Shown here: piece by piece, positions 40,576 through 48,000 of the stretch
How positions within the stretch are numbered: the stretch's first letter is position 1
Layout: the number at the start of each line of letters is the position of its first letter
Assembly (NCBI RefSeq): GCF_019468565.1
Contig: NZ_CP080521.1
Span: forward strand, 1,178,001-1,242,000
Direction of reading: 5' to 3'
Source: Pseudonocardia sp. DSM 110487
GTDB lineage: Bacteria; Actinomycetota; Actinomycetes; Mycobacteriales; Pseudonocardiaceae
DNA length: 64,000 bases
Notes under the pieces: model-generated
The model's input: the letters and a program-made list of their open reading frames with translations, nothing else
Told to the model about the DNA's origin: nothing
The model's database searches: none
Program-made: the position numbers and the translations under genes

Positions 40576-41487
40576 ATGACCACCGCACGATCCGTCCCCG
40601 CGGCCGACGGCGTGCCGCTGCACGTCGAGCTGGACGGCCCGCAGGACGCACCCGTCACGGCCGTCCTGGTCCACGGTTGGACACTCGACCGGCGTGTCTG
40701 GAGACCGGTCACCAGGTCGCTCGCGACCGGCGCCTCACCGGTGCGCGTGGTGCGGCCCGACCACCGCGGCCACGGCCGCTCGGCGCCCGTCGACCCGGCC
40801 ACGATGACGATCGACCAGCTCGCCGACGACCTCGCCGAGGTCGTCGCCGCGACGGCGCCCACGGGGCCGCTCGTGCTCGCCGGGCACTCGATGGGTGGCA
40901 TGACCCTGATGGCGCTGGCCGAGCGCCATCCGCACGTGCTGGCGCGAGCGGTCGGGGTCGTACTGGTGGCCACGGCGAGCGGTGGGCTCGCCGAGCGGCC
41001 GTTCGGCCTGTCCCCGCCCGCGGCCGCGGTGTACCGCAGGGCGCAGCGGCGGATCGCCGCCACGAGAGAGTGGTCGCGGCGGGAGCAGCTCGGCGATCCG
41101 CGTCTCATCGCGCCCGCGATGCGGTGGCTGCTGCTCGGCGCGCGGCCGAGCCCGGAGGCCATCCGGATCACATGCGAGACGGTGGGTGGCTGCCGCCCGC
41201 TCACCGTGTCCGGGTTCCAGCCCACCCTCGAAGCCCATGAACGCGACGCGGCGCTCGCGGCGTTCGCGGACATCCCGACCGCCGTGCTCGTCGGGTCCCG
41301 CGACCGCCTCACGCCCGTGCGCGCGGCCCGCCGCATCGCCGACGCGGTGCCGTCGGCCAGCCTGACGATCTTCCCCGAGGCCGGGCACATGCTGCCCCTG
41401 GAGCGGGTGTCCGGGGTGGCGAGCCGGATCGCGGCGCTGGCTGCGGACGCTGCGGTCGAGCAGCCCTGGCAGCGCTGGACCGCCTGA
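40576..41487 (+). CDS. Alpha/beta-fold hydrolase
   Basis: 303 residues. Oxyanion HGWTLD, VVRPDHRGHGRS, nucleophile elbow GHSMGG, acid Asp in VLVGSRDRLTP, and catalytic His in EAGHMLPLE. Serine hydrolase (esterase, thioesterase or C-C hydrolase). Probably originally coupled to the AurF gene (see 39626-39651). Substrate unknown. Confidence 0.92.
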   Translation: MTTARSVPAADGVPLHVELDGPQDAPVTAVLVHGWTLDRRVWRPVTRSLATGASPVRVVRPDHRGHGRSAPVDPATMTIDQLADDLAEVVAATAPTGPLVLAGHSMGGMTLMALAERHPHVLARAVGVVLVATASGGLAERPFGLSPPAAAVYRRAQRRIAATREWSRREQLGDPRLIAPAMRWLLLGARPSPEAIRITCETVGGCRPLTVSGFQPTLEAHERDAALAAFADIPTAVLVGSRDRLTPVRAARRIADAVPSASLTIFPEAGHMLPLERVSGVASRIAALAADAAVEQPWQRWTA

Positions 41488-41499
41488 CCGGCACGCGCG

Positions 41500-41697
41500 T
41501 CACGCCACCCGGGCGGCCGCACGGCTCAGGATGGGTGCGGGGCGGCCCGCCAGGATGACGAGCGTCGCGCCGGCAGCGGCGAGACGGTCGCGGTGTTCGC
41601 GGATGTGGTGGTTGCAGAAGTGCAGCTCGCCTGCCGGCAGCTCGGCGCGGACGCGCGCGCGGGCCGGGCAGCGGTCGCAGTACGCCGTTGTCGTCAT
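41500..41697 (-). CDS. Small zinc-ribbon-like DUF7455 protein
   Basis: 65 residues. YCDRCPARARVRAELPAGELHFCNHHIREHRDRL: two Cys-x2-Cys/His pairs expected to hold zinc, then a short helix. This matches small actinobacterial DUF7455 proteins (one occurs near housekeeping sigma genes). Follows the 73-residue gene after one base (TGACATG), so the two form a unit. Confidence 0.8.
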   Translation of the reverse strand: MTTTAYCDRCPARARVRAELPAGELHFCNHHIREHRDRLAAAGATLVILAGRPAPILSRAAARVA

Positions 41698-41698
41698 G

Positions 41699-41920
41699 TC
41701 ACGCCGCCTCGATCAGCGCGCGGCCGGTGGCCGTCAGGTGGGCGGGGCCGGGTCGGGCGGCGATCAGACCGGCGTTCGTGAGCCTGCGGCCGACGAACTG
41801 GTCGCAGCACCCCAGCCCGTCGACGGAGAGGACGCCGATCGCGGAGACGGTGCAGCGCCCTGCGGCGACGGCGCGGAGGACGGCGCGGTCCCGGTAGCTG
41901 AGGTCGGTCGTGGTGGTCAT
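41699..41920 (-). CDS. Small winged-helix-like protein
   Basis: 73 residues from the ATG at 41920 with GGAAGGGAG upstream. LSYRDRAVLRAVAAGRCTVSAIGVLSVDGLGCCDQFVGRRLTNAGLIAARPGPAHLTATGRALIEAA looks like a minimal winged helix (three helices and a wing ending LTATG), similar to HTH proteins but without a named family. Pairs with the zinc-ribbon gene. Divergent from the clpP pair, so it might control it. Confidence 0.7.
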   Translation of the reverse strand: MTTTTDLSYRDRAVLRAVAAGRCTVSAIGVLSVDGLGCCDQFVGRRLTNAGLIAARPGPAHLTATGRALIEAA

Positions 41921-42065
41921 CGTCTGCTCCCTTCCGGGCCTTGCGCGCTCCGTTCGGCGCGGTTGTAGGTGAGACCGCGCCCACATCCGGAACTCATCGC
42001 TCGCACGGAAAACCCGACTCGCACGCACCGCGACTCGCGGGGGTGTCCGCTCTCGGTGAACCCGG

Positions 42066-42080
42066 TTCGCCTGCCGCGAA
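42066..42080. promoter_or_regulatory. Palindrome upstream of the clpP pair
   Basis: TTCGC-CTGCC-GCGAA, a perfect 5-5-5 palindrome 67 bp before the first clpP start. Protease genes in actinobacteria are often under ClgR or PopR control through palindromes of this size; the exact regulator is not identifiable. Confidence 0.4.
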
Positions 42081-42146
42081 TCACGGGGTTTTCGCAGGTG
42101 CGACGCCGTTAGCGTCCGGGAGGTCCATGCCACCGGAGGTCACAGC

Positions 42147-42761
42147 ATGCAGAGCGCGCAGGCCCGCTACGTCCTGCCGTCGTTCGTCGAGCGGACGAGC
42201 TACGGCTACCAGGAGTCCAATCCCTACAGCAAGCTGTTCGAGGGCCGGATCGTCTTCCTCGGCACGCAGATCGACGACGCGGCGGCCAACGACGTCATGG
42301 CCCAGCTGATCTGCCTCGAGTCGACGGAGCCCGACCGGCCGATCTCGATGTACATCAACTCGCCCGGCGGTTCGCTCACCGCGATGACGGCTATCTACGA
42401 CACCATGCGCTACATCCGCCCGTCGGTGCACACGTACTGCCTCGGCCAGGCGGCGTCCGCGGCTGCGGTGCTGCTCGCGGCCGGAGCGCCGGGGCACCGG
42501 TCGGTGGTACCCAACTCCCGGGTGCTGATCCACCAGCCGAGCATCGATGTGATCCGCGGCCAGACCTCCGACCTGGAGATCTACGCGGCCGAGGTCTCCC
42601 GCCTCCGCCGACAGATGGAGGAGGCCCTCGCCGAGGGCACCGGCCAGACCGTGGAGCGCATCCACGCCGACATCGACCGCGACCTCGTCCTCACCGCGGG
42701 CGAGGCGGTCGAGTACGGGCTCGCCGACCACATCATCGAAAGCCGCAAGCTCCCCCGCTGA
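42147..42761 (+). CDS. clpP: ATP-dependent Clp protease proteolytic subunit (first of a pair)
   Basis: 204 residues. Ser-His-Asp triad visible: S104 in GQAASAAAVLL, H129 in LIHQPS and D179 in DIDRDLVL. NSPGGS oxyanion region present. Starts MQSAQARYVLPSFVERTSYGYQESN, a normal N-terminal loop. No clpX or clpC nearby, so this pair is additional to housekeeping clpP1P2, comparable to the extra clpP3-clpP4 pair of Streptomyces. Works with a Clp ATPase as a mixed tetradecamer. Confidence 0.93.
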   Translation: MQSAQARYVLPSFVERTSYGYQESNPYSKLFEGRIVFLGTQIDDAAANDVMAQLICLESTEPDRPISMYINSPGGSLTAMTAIYDTMRYIRPSVHTYCLGQAASAAAVLLAAGAPGHRSVVPNSRVLIHQPSIDVIRGQTSDLEIYAAEVSRLRRQMEEALAEGTGQTVERIHADIDRDLVLTAGEAVEYGLADHIIESRKLPR

Positions 42762-42775
42762 AGGAGACCCTGGAC

Positions 42776-43333
42776 ATGAGTGCACCCACCCTGGACGACA
42801 CCGTCTACGACCGGCTGCTGCGCGAGCGCATCGTCGTGCTCGGCAAGGAGGTCGACGACGACGTCGCCACGAAGCTCGTCGCGCAGTTGCTCCTGCTCGC
42901 GGGCGAAGACCCGGCCGCGGACATCACGCTCTACATCAACTCGCCCGGCGGCTCGGTGACCGCCGGAATGGCGATATACGACACGATGCACACGATCGCG
43001 CCGGACGTCTCCACCATCGCCACGGGGATGGCCGCCTCGATGGGCCAGTTCCTGCTCACCGGGGGCGCGCCGGGCAAACGGTTCGCGCTGCCGCACTCCC
43101 AGGTGATGATGCACCAGCCGTCGGGAGGGGCGGGCGGGTCGGAGTCGGACATCGTGATCCGCGCCGGCATGCTGGCCAAGCTCAAGAAGCGGATCGCCGA
43201 GCTCACGGCCGAGCACTCCGGGCAGCCGGTGGAGCGGATCGAAGCCGACTTCGACCGGGACCGCTGGTTCAGCGCCCAGGAGGCCGCCGACTACGGCCTG
43301 ATCGACGGGGTGCTGAGCAGGCCACCCCGCTGA
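42776..43333 (+). CDS. clpP: ATP-dependent Clp protease proteolytic subunit (second of a pair)
   Basis: 185 residues, 14 bp after the first. Triad S88 (GMAASMGQFLL), H113 (MMHQPSGG), D162 (DFDRDRWFS). The N-terminal loop is shorter and the sequence is clearly not a recent copy of the first ClpP, so the two probably form hetero-oligomeric rings. A typical ribosome site AAGGAGA precedes it. Confidence 0.93.
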   Translation: MSAPTLDDTVYDRLLRERIVVLGKEVDDDVATKLVAQLLLLAGEDPAADITLYINSPGGSVTAGMAIYDTMHTIAPDVSTIATGMAASMGQFLLTGGAPGKRFALPHSQVMMHQPSGGAGGSESDIVIRAGMLAKLKKRIAELTAEHSGQPVERIEADFDRDRWFSAQEAADYGLIDGVLSRPPR

Positions 43334-43344
43334 CCTGACCCCGG

Positions 43345-43968
43345 TCAGTCGTGGACGAGGGGGAAGCCGGCGAGGCCGCGCCACGCGAAGCCGGACATGA
43401 GGACGACGGCCTCGTCGCGGGGCACCTTCTGGTCGGAGTCGAGCCAGTACTGCGCGGCCACCTGGCTCAGCCCGACCAGCCCGACGGCCAGCAGCCGGGC
43501 GCGCGGGGTGTCGAGGCCTGCGTCGGCGGTGACGGCCGCGGCGACGGCGTCGATGCAGCGGTTGAGTGCCCCGTCGACGACGGCGGCGGCCTCCGGCTCG
43601 CCGCGCAGGTCGGACTCGAACACGAGCCGGTAGGCCTGCCCCTCGCCCGCGACGAAGTCGAAGTAGGCCGACACGGCCGCGTGGACGCGCTGCTCGTTGT
43701 CGGAGGTGCCGTCGATCGCCGCGGTGACGCGCTCCACGAGCTCGTCGGCGTACGTCGTGAGCAGCGCCCTGTAGAGCTCGAGCTTGCCCGGGAAGTGCTG
43801 GTAGAGCACCGGCTTGCTCACGCCTGCCCGCTCGGCGATGTCGTCCATCGCGGCTGCGTGGTAGCCGTGCGCCGCGAAGACGTCACGTGCGGCCAGGAGG
43901 AGCTGGGCCCTGCGCGCGTCGCGGGACAGGCGGGTGCCGCGGTGCACCGGTGCCGGCGCCTCGGTCAT
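43345..43968 (-). CDS. fasR: TetR-family regulator, FasR homologue
   Basis: 207 residues from the ATG at 43968 (GGAGGG upstream). RLSRDARRAQLLLAARDVFAAHGYHAAAMDDIAERAGVSKPVLYQHFPGKLELYRALL is close to mycobacterial FasR (Rv3208), which also continues VSAYFDFV...YRLVFESDL and ends near GFAWRGLAGFPL. FasR activates fatty-acid synthase genes in response to long-chain acyl effectors. In mycobacteria it adjoins DUF3107 and rhlE; here they are split by inserted genes. Upstream partner on the same strand is the P-type-ATPase-like gene. Confidence 0.85.
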   Translation of the reverse strand: MTEAPAPVHRGTRLSRDARRAQLLLAARDVFAAHGYHAAAMDDIAERAGVSKPVLYQHFPGKLELYRALLTTYADELVERVTAAIDGTSDNEQRVHAAVSAYFDFVAGEGQAYRLVFESDLRGEPEAAAVVDGALNRCIDAVAAAVTADAGLDTPRARLLAVGLVGLSQVAAQYWLDSDQKVPRDEAVVLMSGFAWRGLAGFPLVHD

Positions 43969-44014
43969 GCGGTTGCCCTCCGTCCATCCACCCGATCGGG
44001 TGCGGAAAGACACC

Positions 44015-45286
44015 TTACCCGTCGGTAGCGGCCCGCCGCTGCCGCCGCAGGCTGTTGATCGCGAGCACCGCCGCGCACGCCGCCGTCAGCGCTGCCGAAA
44101 GCGCAGGGCCGAGCAGGCCGGCGGCGGTCACGGGCAGCAGCACGGCGACGCACGCGAGCGAGCAGATGAGGTTCGTCCGCGTGACGGCGGCGGTGTGCCT
44201 CGCGATCCTGATCGCGTCCACGGCGGTGGCCAGGTCGCCGTGCTCGAGGGTGAAGGCGCGCCGGTGATCAGCGCCGGTGGGTGGGGTCAAGGGGATCGCC
44301 AGGTCGGCTACGTCGAGCGCGGCGCCGTACCGCGCGGATTCGGCGATCACGGCGACGGTCGGCCGGAGCTCCTGGACGAGTGGTGCCGCCTCTCCCGCGG
44401 TGACTCCGGCGAGCACGGCGTCGGGTGCGAGACCTGCACTCGCGGCCACAGCCTGCGCGAGAGGCGCAGGCTCTGCGGCGATGAGGACGGGCCGCACGCC
44501 GAGATTCCGCAGTCCGCGCACAGCGGCCGAGGTCGCGGGCGCCACGGATGGCCCGACCTCGAGCACTCCCCGCGCCACCCCGTCCCAGGCCACGGCGACC
44601 GGTACGCAACCGGTCGTCGTGGGTTGGGCGGGCGGATCGATGTCGTGCGCCGCGAGCAGCTCGGCGTCGCCCACGAGCACGGCGTGGGCGATCACCCGCT
44701 GCTCCTCGCCGGGAGCTCCCACGACCTCCGCCACGATGCCGCGCGCGCCCAGGTCGTCCACCGGGTCGAACTCGGCCACGCCGGGCAGCCGCGGTGTCGC
44801 TGCCGCGATCGCGCGATCGATCGGCCGGTCGGATTCCTGAGCCACCGCACCGGCCATGCGCAGCACCTCGACGCTCTCGACCCCGTCGGCCGCGTGCACG
44901 GCGCGCACCGCGAGGTCGCCGTTGGTGAGGGTGCTCGCGCCGGCGAGCACGACCGTGTCGACGTGCCGTGCGGTCGTGAGCGCGTCCGCACCGGAGATCA
45001 GTACGCCGAGCCGGGCCGCCCGCTCGGTGCCGATCATGCGTGGCAGCCGCGTCGCCATGCGCAGGACGCAGGGCACTGCAACCACGAGCACGGCGAGCGT
45101 GGCGCCGAGTGCCTCCAGGATCGATCCTCCGGTGGCCAGCCGGAAGACGAACACGGCCATCGCCACCGTGCCGACCAGGTCTGCCGCCGCGTACTCCAAC
45201 CGATCCACGGTCGCGGCAGCTCCCTCGTCGTTCCGACGAAGGCAGCTGGACGGCCGGTACGGGTGATCCTGCACTGCTGTGATCAC
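44015..45286 (-). CDS. P-type-ATPase-like pseudoenzyme
   Basis: 423 residues from the GTG at 45286 (strong GGAGGAGG site). It follows the layout of the second half of a P1B metal ATPase: membrane helices with VPC (P72-C73) where CPC normally stands, then MIGTERAARLGVLISGADALTTARHVDTVVLAGASTLTNG. The last part aligns with DTVVFDKTGTLTxG, but the phosphorylated Asp is A115 and DKTGT has become AGAST. The later GDGxND hinge is VIAESARYGA. So the fold is kept, the chemistry is lost. Two membrane helices close the protein. Not frameshifted, so probably functional as a regulator or metal-binding partner. Cotranscribed with fasR. Confidence 0.75.
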   Translation of the reverse strand: MITAVQDHPYRPSSCLRRNDEGAAATVDRLEYAAADLVGTVAMAVFVFRLATGGSILEALGATLAVLVVAVPCVLRMATRLPRMIGTERAARLGVLISGADALTTARHVDTVVLAGASTLTNGDLAVRAVHAADGVESVEVLRMAGAVAQESDRPIDRAIAAATPRLPGVAEFDPVDDLGARGIVAEVVGAPGEEQRVIAHAVLVGDAELLAAHDIDPPAQPTTTGCVPVAVAWDGVARGVLEVGPSVAPATSAAVRGLRNLGVRPVLIAAEPAPLAQAVAASAGLAPDAVLAGVTAGEAAPLVQELRPTVAVIAESARYGAALDVADLAIPLTPPTGADHRRAFTLEHGDLATAVDAIRIARHTAAVTRTNLICSLACVAVLLPVTAAGLLGPALSAALTAACAAVLAINSLRRQRRAATDG

Positions 45287-45334
45287 GATCCGCCTCCTCC
45301 CAGGGGTACAACGGGCGTCGGGAGCGGTGATGAC

Positions 45335-45356
45335 GGCCACTCACACGTGCGTGGCC
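45335..45356. promoter_or_regulatory. Imperfect palindrome in a divergent promoter region
   Basis: GGCCAC and GTGGCC flank a central CACGTG-containing core (22 bp) between the divergent pseudo-ATPase and hydrolase genes. Possible operator; no regulator is assigned. Confidence 0.3.
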
Positions 45357-45405
45357 CGCCCACGGCAGGTGGCCGCATCGGCATCGCCGGGTCATCCTCG
45401 GAGGG

Positions 45406-46428
45406 GTGAGCATCGCCCTGCCGTTCGTTCGTCCACTACTGACGCGCGCCCGCCGGCCGCAGGCGGTGCCGGTGGGGCCACCTCCTTTGGCGGACCCGGC
45501 CACGCTCCCGGCGCACGATCCGCACCAGGCCGCGTGGCCGGGCGGCGAGGTCACCTCCGGCGGCGTCACGCTGCACGTGCGGGAGACGCCCGGCCCGCAG
45601 GACACCCCGGCCGTGTACGTCCACGGTCTGTCCGGCTCGGCCACGAACTGGACGGACCTCGCCGCGATGCTCGCCACCCGCGCCGGCGGTACCGCGGTCG
45701 ACCTGCCCGGGTTCGGGCGCTCCCGGCCACTCCTGTCGCGGGACTACTCGCCCGCCGGGCACGCCGACGCCCTGCTCTGCTTCCTCGCCGGTCGCGGCCG
45801 TCCGGTGCACCTGCTGGGCAACTCGTTCGGCGGCGCCGTCGCACTCACCGTTGCCGCCCGCAGGCCCGAGCTGGTCCGCACGCTCACCCTCGTGTCACCC
45901 GCGATGCCCGACCTGCGTCCCGACCCGCGGCGTGTGTCCGACCCGAAGCTGCTGCTCGCGCTGCTGCCCCTGATCGGGAAGCGGGCCAGATCCGAGCTCG
46001 CCGCGATGGACCCGCGCACGCGCGCCGAGCAGGTCGTGCGGCTCTGCTTCGGCGATCCGACGATCGCCATGGAGCACCGGGTGGCCGAGGCGGCCGCCGA
46101 GTTCGCCGCGCGGGCCCGCCTGGCCTGGGCCCAGGAGGCCGCGGAGCGCACCGGGAAGGCGATGGTCGCGGGATGGCTGCGTGGTGAGTCGCTGTGGTCG
46201 GTGGCGGCCCGCGTGCAGGCTCCTACCCTGGTGGTGTGGGGCGAGCGCGACCGGCTCGTCGCGCCGCGACTGGCGGGCCGCACCGCCGCGGCGCTGCGGC
46301 ACTCCCGGCTGTTGGTGTTGCCCGGTGTGGGGCATGTCGCTCAGATCGAGGCGCCCGGGACGGTGGCGCGCGCCGTCGCGGGCATGTGGGATGCGGTCGA
46401 GGCGGGGACCTGGGAAGAACCCGGGTGA
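45406..46428 (+). CDS. Alpha/beta-fold hydrolase
   Basis: 340 residues, GTG start. VYVHGLSGSATNW oxyanion loop, VDLPGFGRS, nucleophile elbow GNSFGG, acid in VVWGERDRLVAP, and His in GVGHVAQIEAPG. Serine hydrolase of the epoxide hydrolase/haloalkane dehalogenase-like branch. Long helical cap (about 180-260). It ends 49 bp before moeZ and may be cotranscribed with it. Not similar enough to the hydrolase at 40576 to be a recent copy. Confidence 0.92.
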   Translation: MSIALPFVRPLLTRARRPQAVPVGPPPLADPATLPAHDPHQAAWPGGEVTSGGVTLHVRETPGPQDTPAVYVHGLSGSATNWTDLAAMLATRAGGTAVDLPGFGRSRPLLSRDYSPAGHADALLCFLAGRGRPVHLLGNSFGGAVALTVAARRPELVRTLTLVSPAMPDLRPDPRRVSDPKLLLALLPLIGKRARSELAAMDPRTRAEQVVRLCFGDPTIAMEHRVAEAAAEFAARARLAWAQEAAERTGKAMVAGWLRGESLWSVAARVQAPTLVVWGERDRLVAPRLAGRTAAALRHSRLLVLPGVGHVAQIEAPGTVARAVAGMWDAVEAGTWEEPG

Positions 46429-46477
46429 ACGCGACGTTCCCACCAGGAGTCAGTACGTCGATGCGAGGAGCTTGATC

Positions 46478-47650
46478 ATGGCGCTACCGCCGCTCGTGGA
46501 GCCGGCCGCCACCCTGTCCAAGGAGGAGGTCGAGCGATACAGCCGGCACCTCATCATCCCGGACGTGGGCATGGCGGGGCAGAAGCGGCTGAAGAACGCG
46601 AAGGTGCTGGTGGTCGGCGCCGGTGGCCTCGGGAGCCCGGCCCTGCTCTACCTCGCGGCCGCGGGCGTCGGCACGCTCGGCATCGTCGAGTTCGACGTGG
46701 TCGACGAGTCCAACCTGCAGCGTCAGATCATCCACGGGCAGTCGGACGTCGGCCGGTCGAAGGCCGAGTCGGCGCGGGACTCCATCAAGGAGATCAACCC
46801 GTTCGTCGAGGTGCGGCTGCACGAGACCCGGCTCGACTCGTCGAACGTCCTCGACGTCTTCCGCGACTACGACCTCATCCTCGACGGCACCGACAACTTC
46901 GCCACCCGCTACCTGGTGAACGACGCGGCGGTGCTGCTCGGCAAGCCGTACGTGTGGGGCTCGATCTTCCGGTTCGAGGGCCAGGCGTCGGTCTTCTGGG
47001 AGGACGCCCCTAACGGCAAGGGCCTCAACTACCGCGACCTCTACCCCGAGCCGCCGCCGCCCGGGATGGTGCCCTCGTGCGCGGAGGGCGGCGTGCTGGG
47101 CGTCCTGTGCGCGTCGATCGGCTCGATCATGGTGAACGAGGCCATCAAGCTGATCACGGGCATCGGTGAGCCGCTTCTGGGCCGTCTGATGGTCTACGAC
47201 GCCCTCGAGATGAGCTACCGCACGATCAAGATCCGCAAGGACCCGAGCACGCCCAAGATCACCGAGCTCATCGACTACGAGGCGTTCTGCGGTGTGGTGT
47301 CCGACGACGCGCAGCAGGCCGCCGCGGGCAGCACGATCACCGCGCTCGAGCTCAAGGAGATGATCGACGCGGGCAAGGACTTCGAGCTGATCGACGTCCG
47401 GGAACAGAACGAGTACGAGATCGTCAGCATCCCCGGCGCGAAGCTGATCCCGAAGGACCGCATCCTGTCCGGCGAGGCGCTCGCGGAGATCCCGCAGGAC
47501 AAGCCCGTCGTGCTCCATTGCAAGTCCGGTGCGCGCTCCGCCGAGGCGCTCGCGGTGCTGCACCGCGCCGGGTTCAAGGACGCCGTGCACGTCGGTGGCG
47601 GCGTGTTGTCGTGGGTCAAGCAGGTCGACCCCTCGCAGCCCGTGTACTGA
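46478..47650 (+). CDS. moeZ: Adenylyltransferase/sulfurtransferase MoeZ
   Basis: 390 residues from the ATG at 46478 (GAGGAG upstream). N-terminal ThiF/MoeB E1-like domain with the nucleotide loop VLVVGAGGLGSPALLYLAAAGVGTLGIVEFD, RYSRHLIIPDVG and FDGTDNFATRYLVND-type motif. C-terminal rhodanese domain with active-site loop CKSGARS. Activates sulfur-carrier proteins (MoaD, ThiS, CysO types) and hands over sulfur. Nearly identical layout to mycobacterial MoeZ (Rv3206c), which also lies near fasR and a TIGR02569 gene. Ends at a strong hairpin. Confidence 0.96.
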   Translation: MALPPLVEPAATLSKEEVERYSRHLIIPDVGMAGQKRLKNAKVLVVGAGGLGSPALLYLAAAGVGTLGIVEFDVVDESNLQRQIIHGQSDVGRSKAESARDSIKEINPFVEVRLHETRLDSSNVLDVFRDYDLILDGTDNFATRYLVNDAAVLLGKPYVWGSIFRFEGQASVFWEDAPNGKGLNYRDLYPEPPPPGMVPSCAEGGVLGVLCASIGSIMVNEAIKLITGIGEPLLGRLMVYDALEMSYRTIKIRKDPSTPKITELIDYEAFCGVVSDDAQQAAAGSTITALELKEMIDAGKDFELIDVREQNEYEIVSIPGAKLIPKDRILSGEALAEIPQDKPVVLHCKSGARSAEALAVLHRAGFKDAVHVGGGVLSWVKQVDPSQPVY

Positions 47651-48000
47651 GCGCAACACCTGGCTCCGCGCGACGGCGCCCCGTCCGACACCTGGTCGGA
47701 GGGGCGCCGTCGTCGTTTCCGTGTGCATTCGTCCTTACCGATGCAAGGACGAATGCCGCTGGCACGGGTGGTGGCGCCCGAATGGCCCAATCGGAGCACA
47801 TGTGATCACTTAACGTGATCATCTTCCCGCTTTTGTGTTCGTCGAACGGAGCAGTGACACCCGGACGAGTGCCGAGTAGCGTTCCGGAGCCGGAAGATCA
47901 AGACGGATCTGCGGGACCGTGGTGTCGGGGTGCGCCACGGCGCACATCACGGTCACCCGGCGGAACTTCCGAGTACGGACATGCCTTCCGTCACCCGGCG
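47651..48000. promoter_or_regulatory. Intergenic region with three consecutive inverted repeats before the giant acidic protein
   Basis: Besides the terminator, it contains GCATTCGTCCTT at 47725-47736 with its exact complement at 47745-47756 (8-base loop), and the palindrome TGATCAC-TTAAC-GTGATCA at 47803-47821. The latter is AT-rich against a GC-rich background and looks like an operator for the downstream gene. No coding region is evident between 47651 and 48000. Confidence 0.5.
47671..47712 (+). terminator. Strong hairpin terminator after moeZ
   Basis: CGACGGCGCCCC plus GTCCGAC pairs with GTCGGA plus GGGGCGCCGTCG (18-bp stem, small loop) 20 bp after the moeZ stop; followed by TCGTTTCC, one of the few pyrimidine tracts here. 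Confidence 0.75.
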
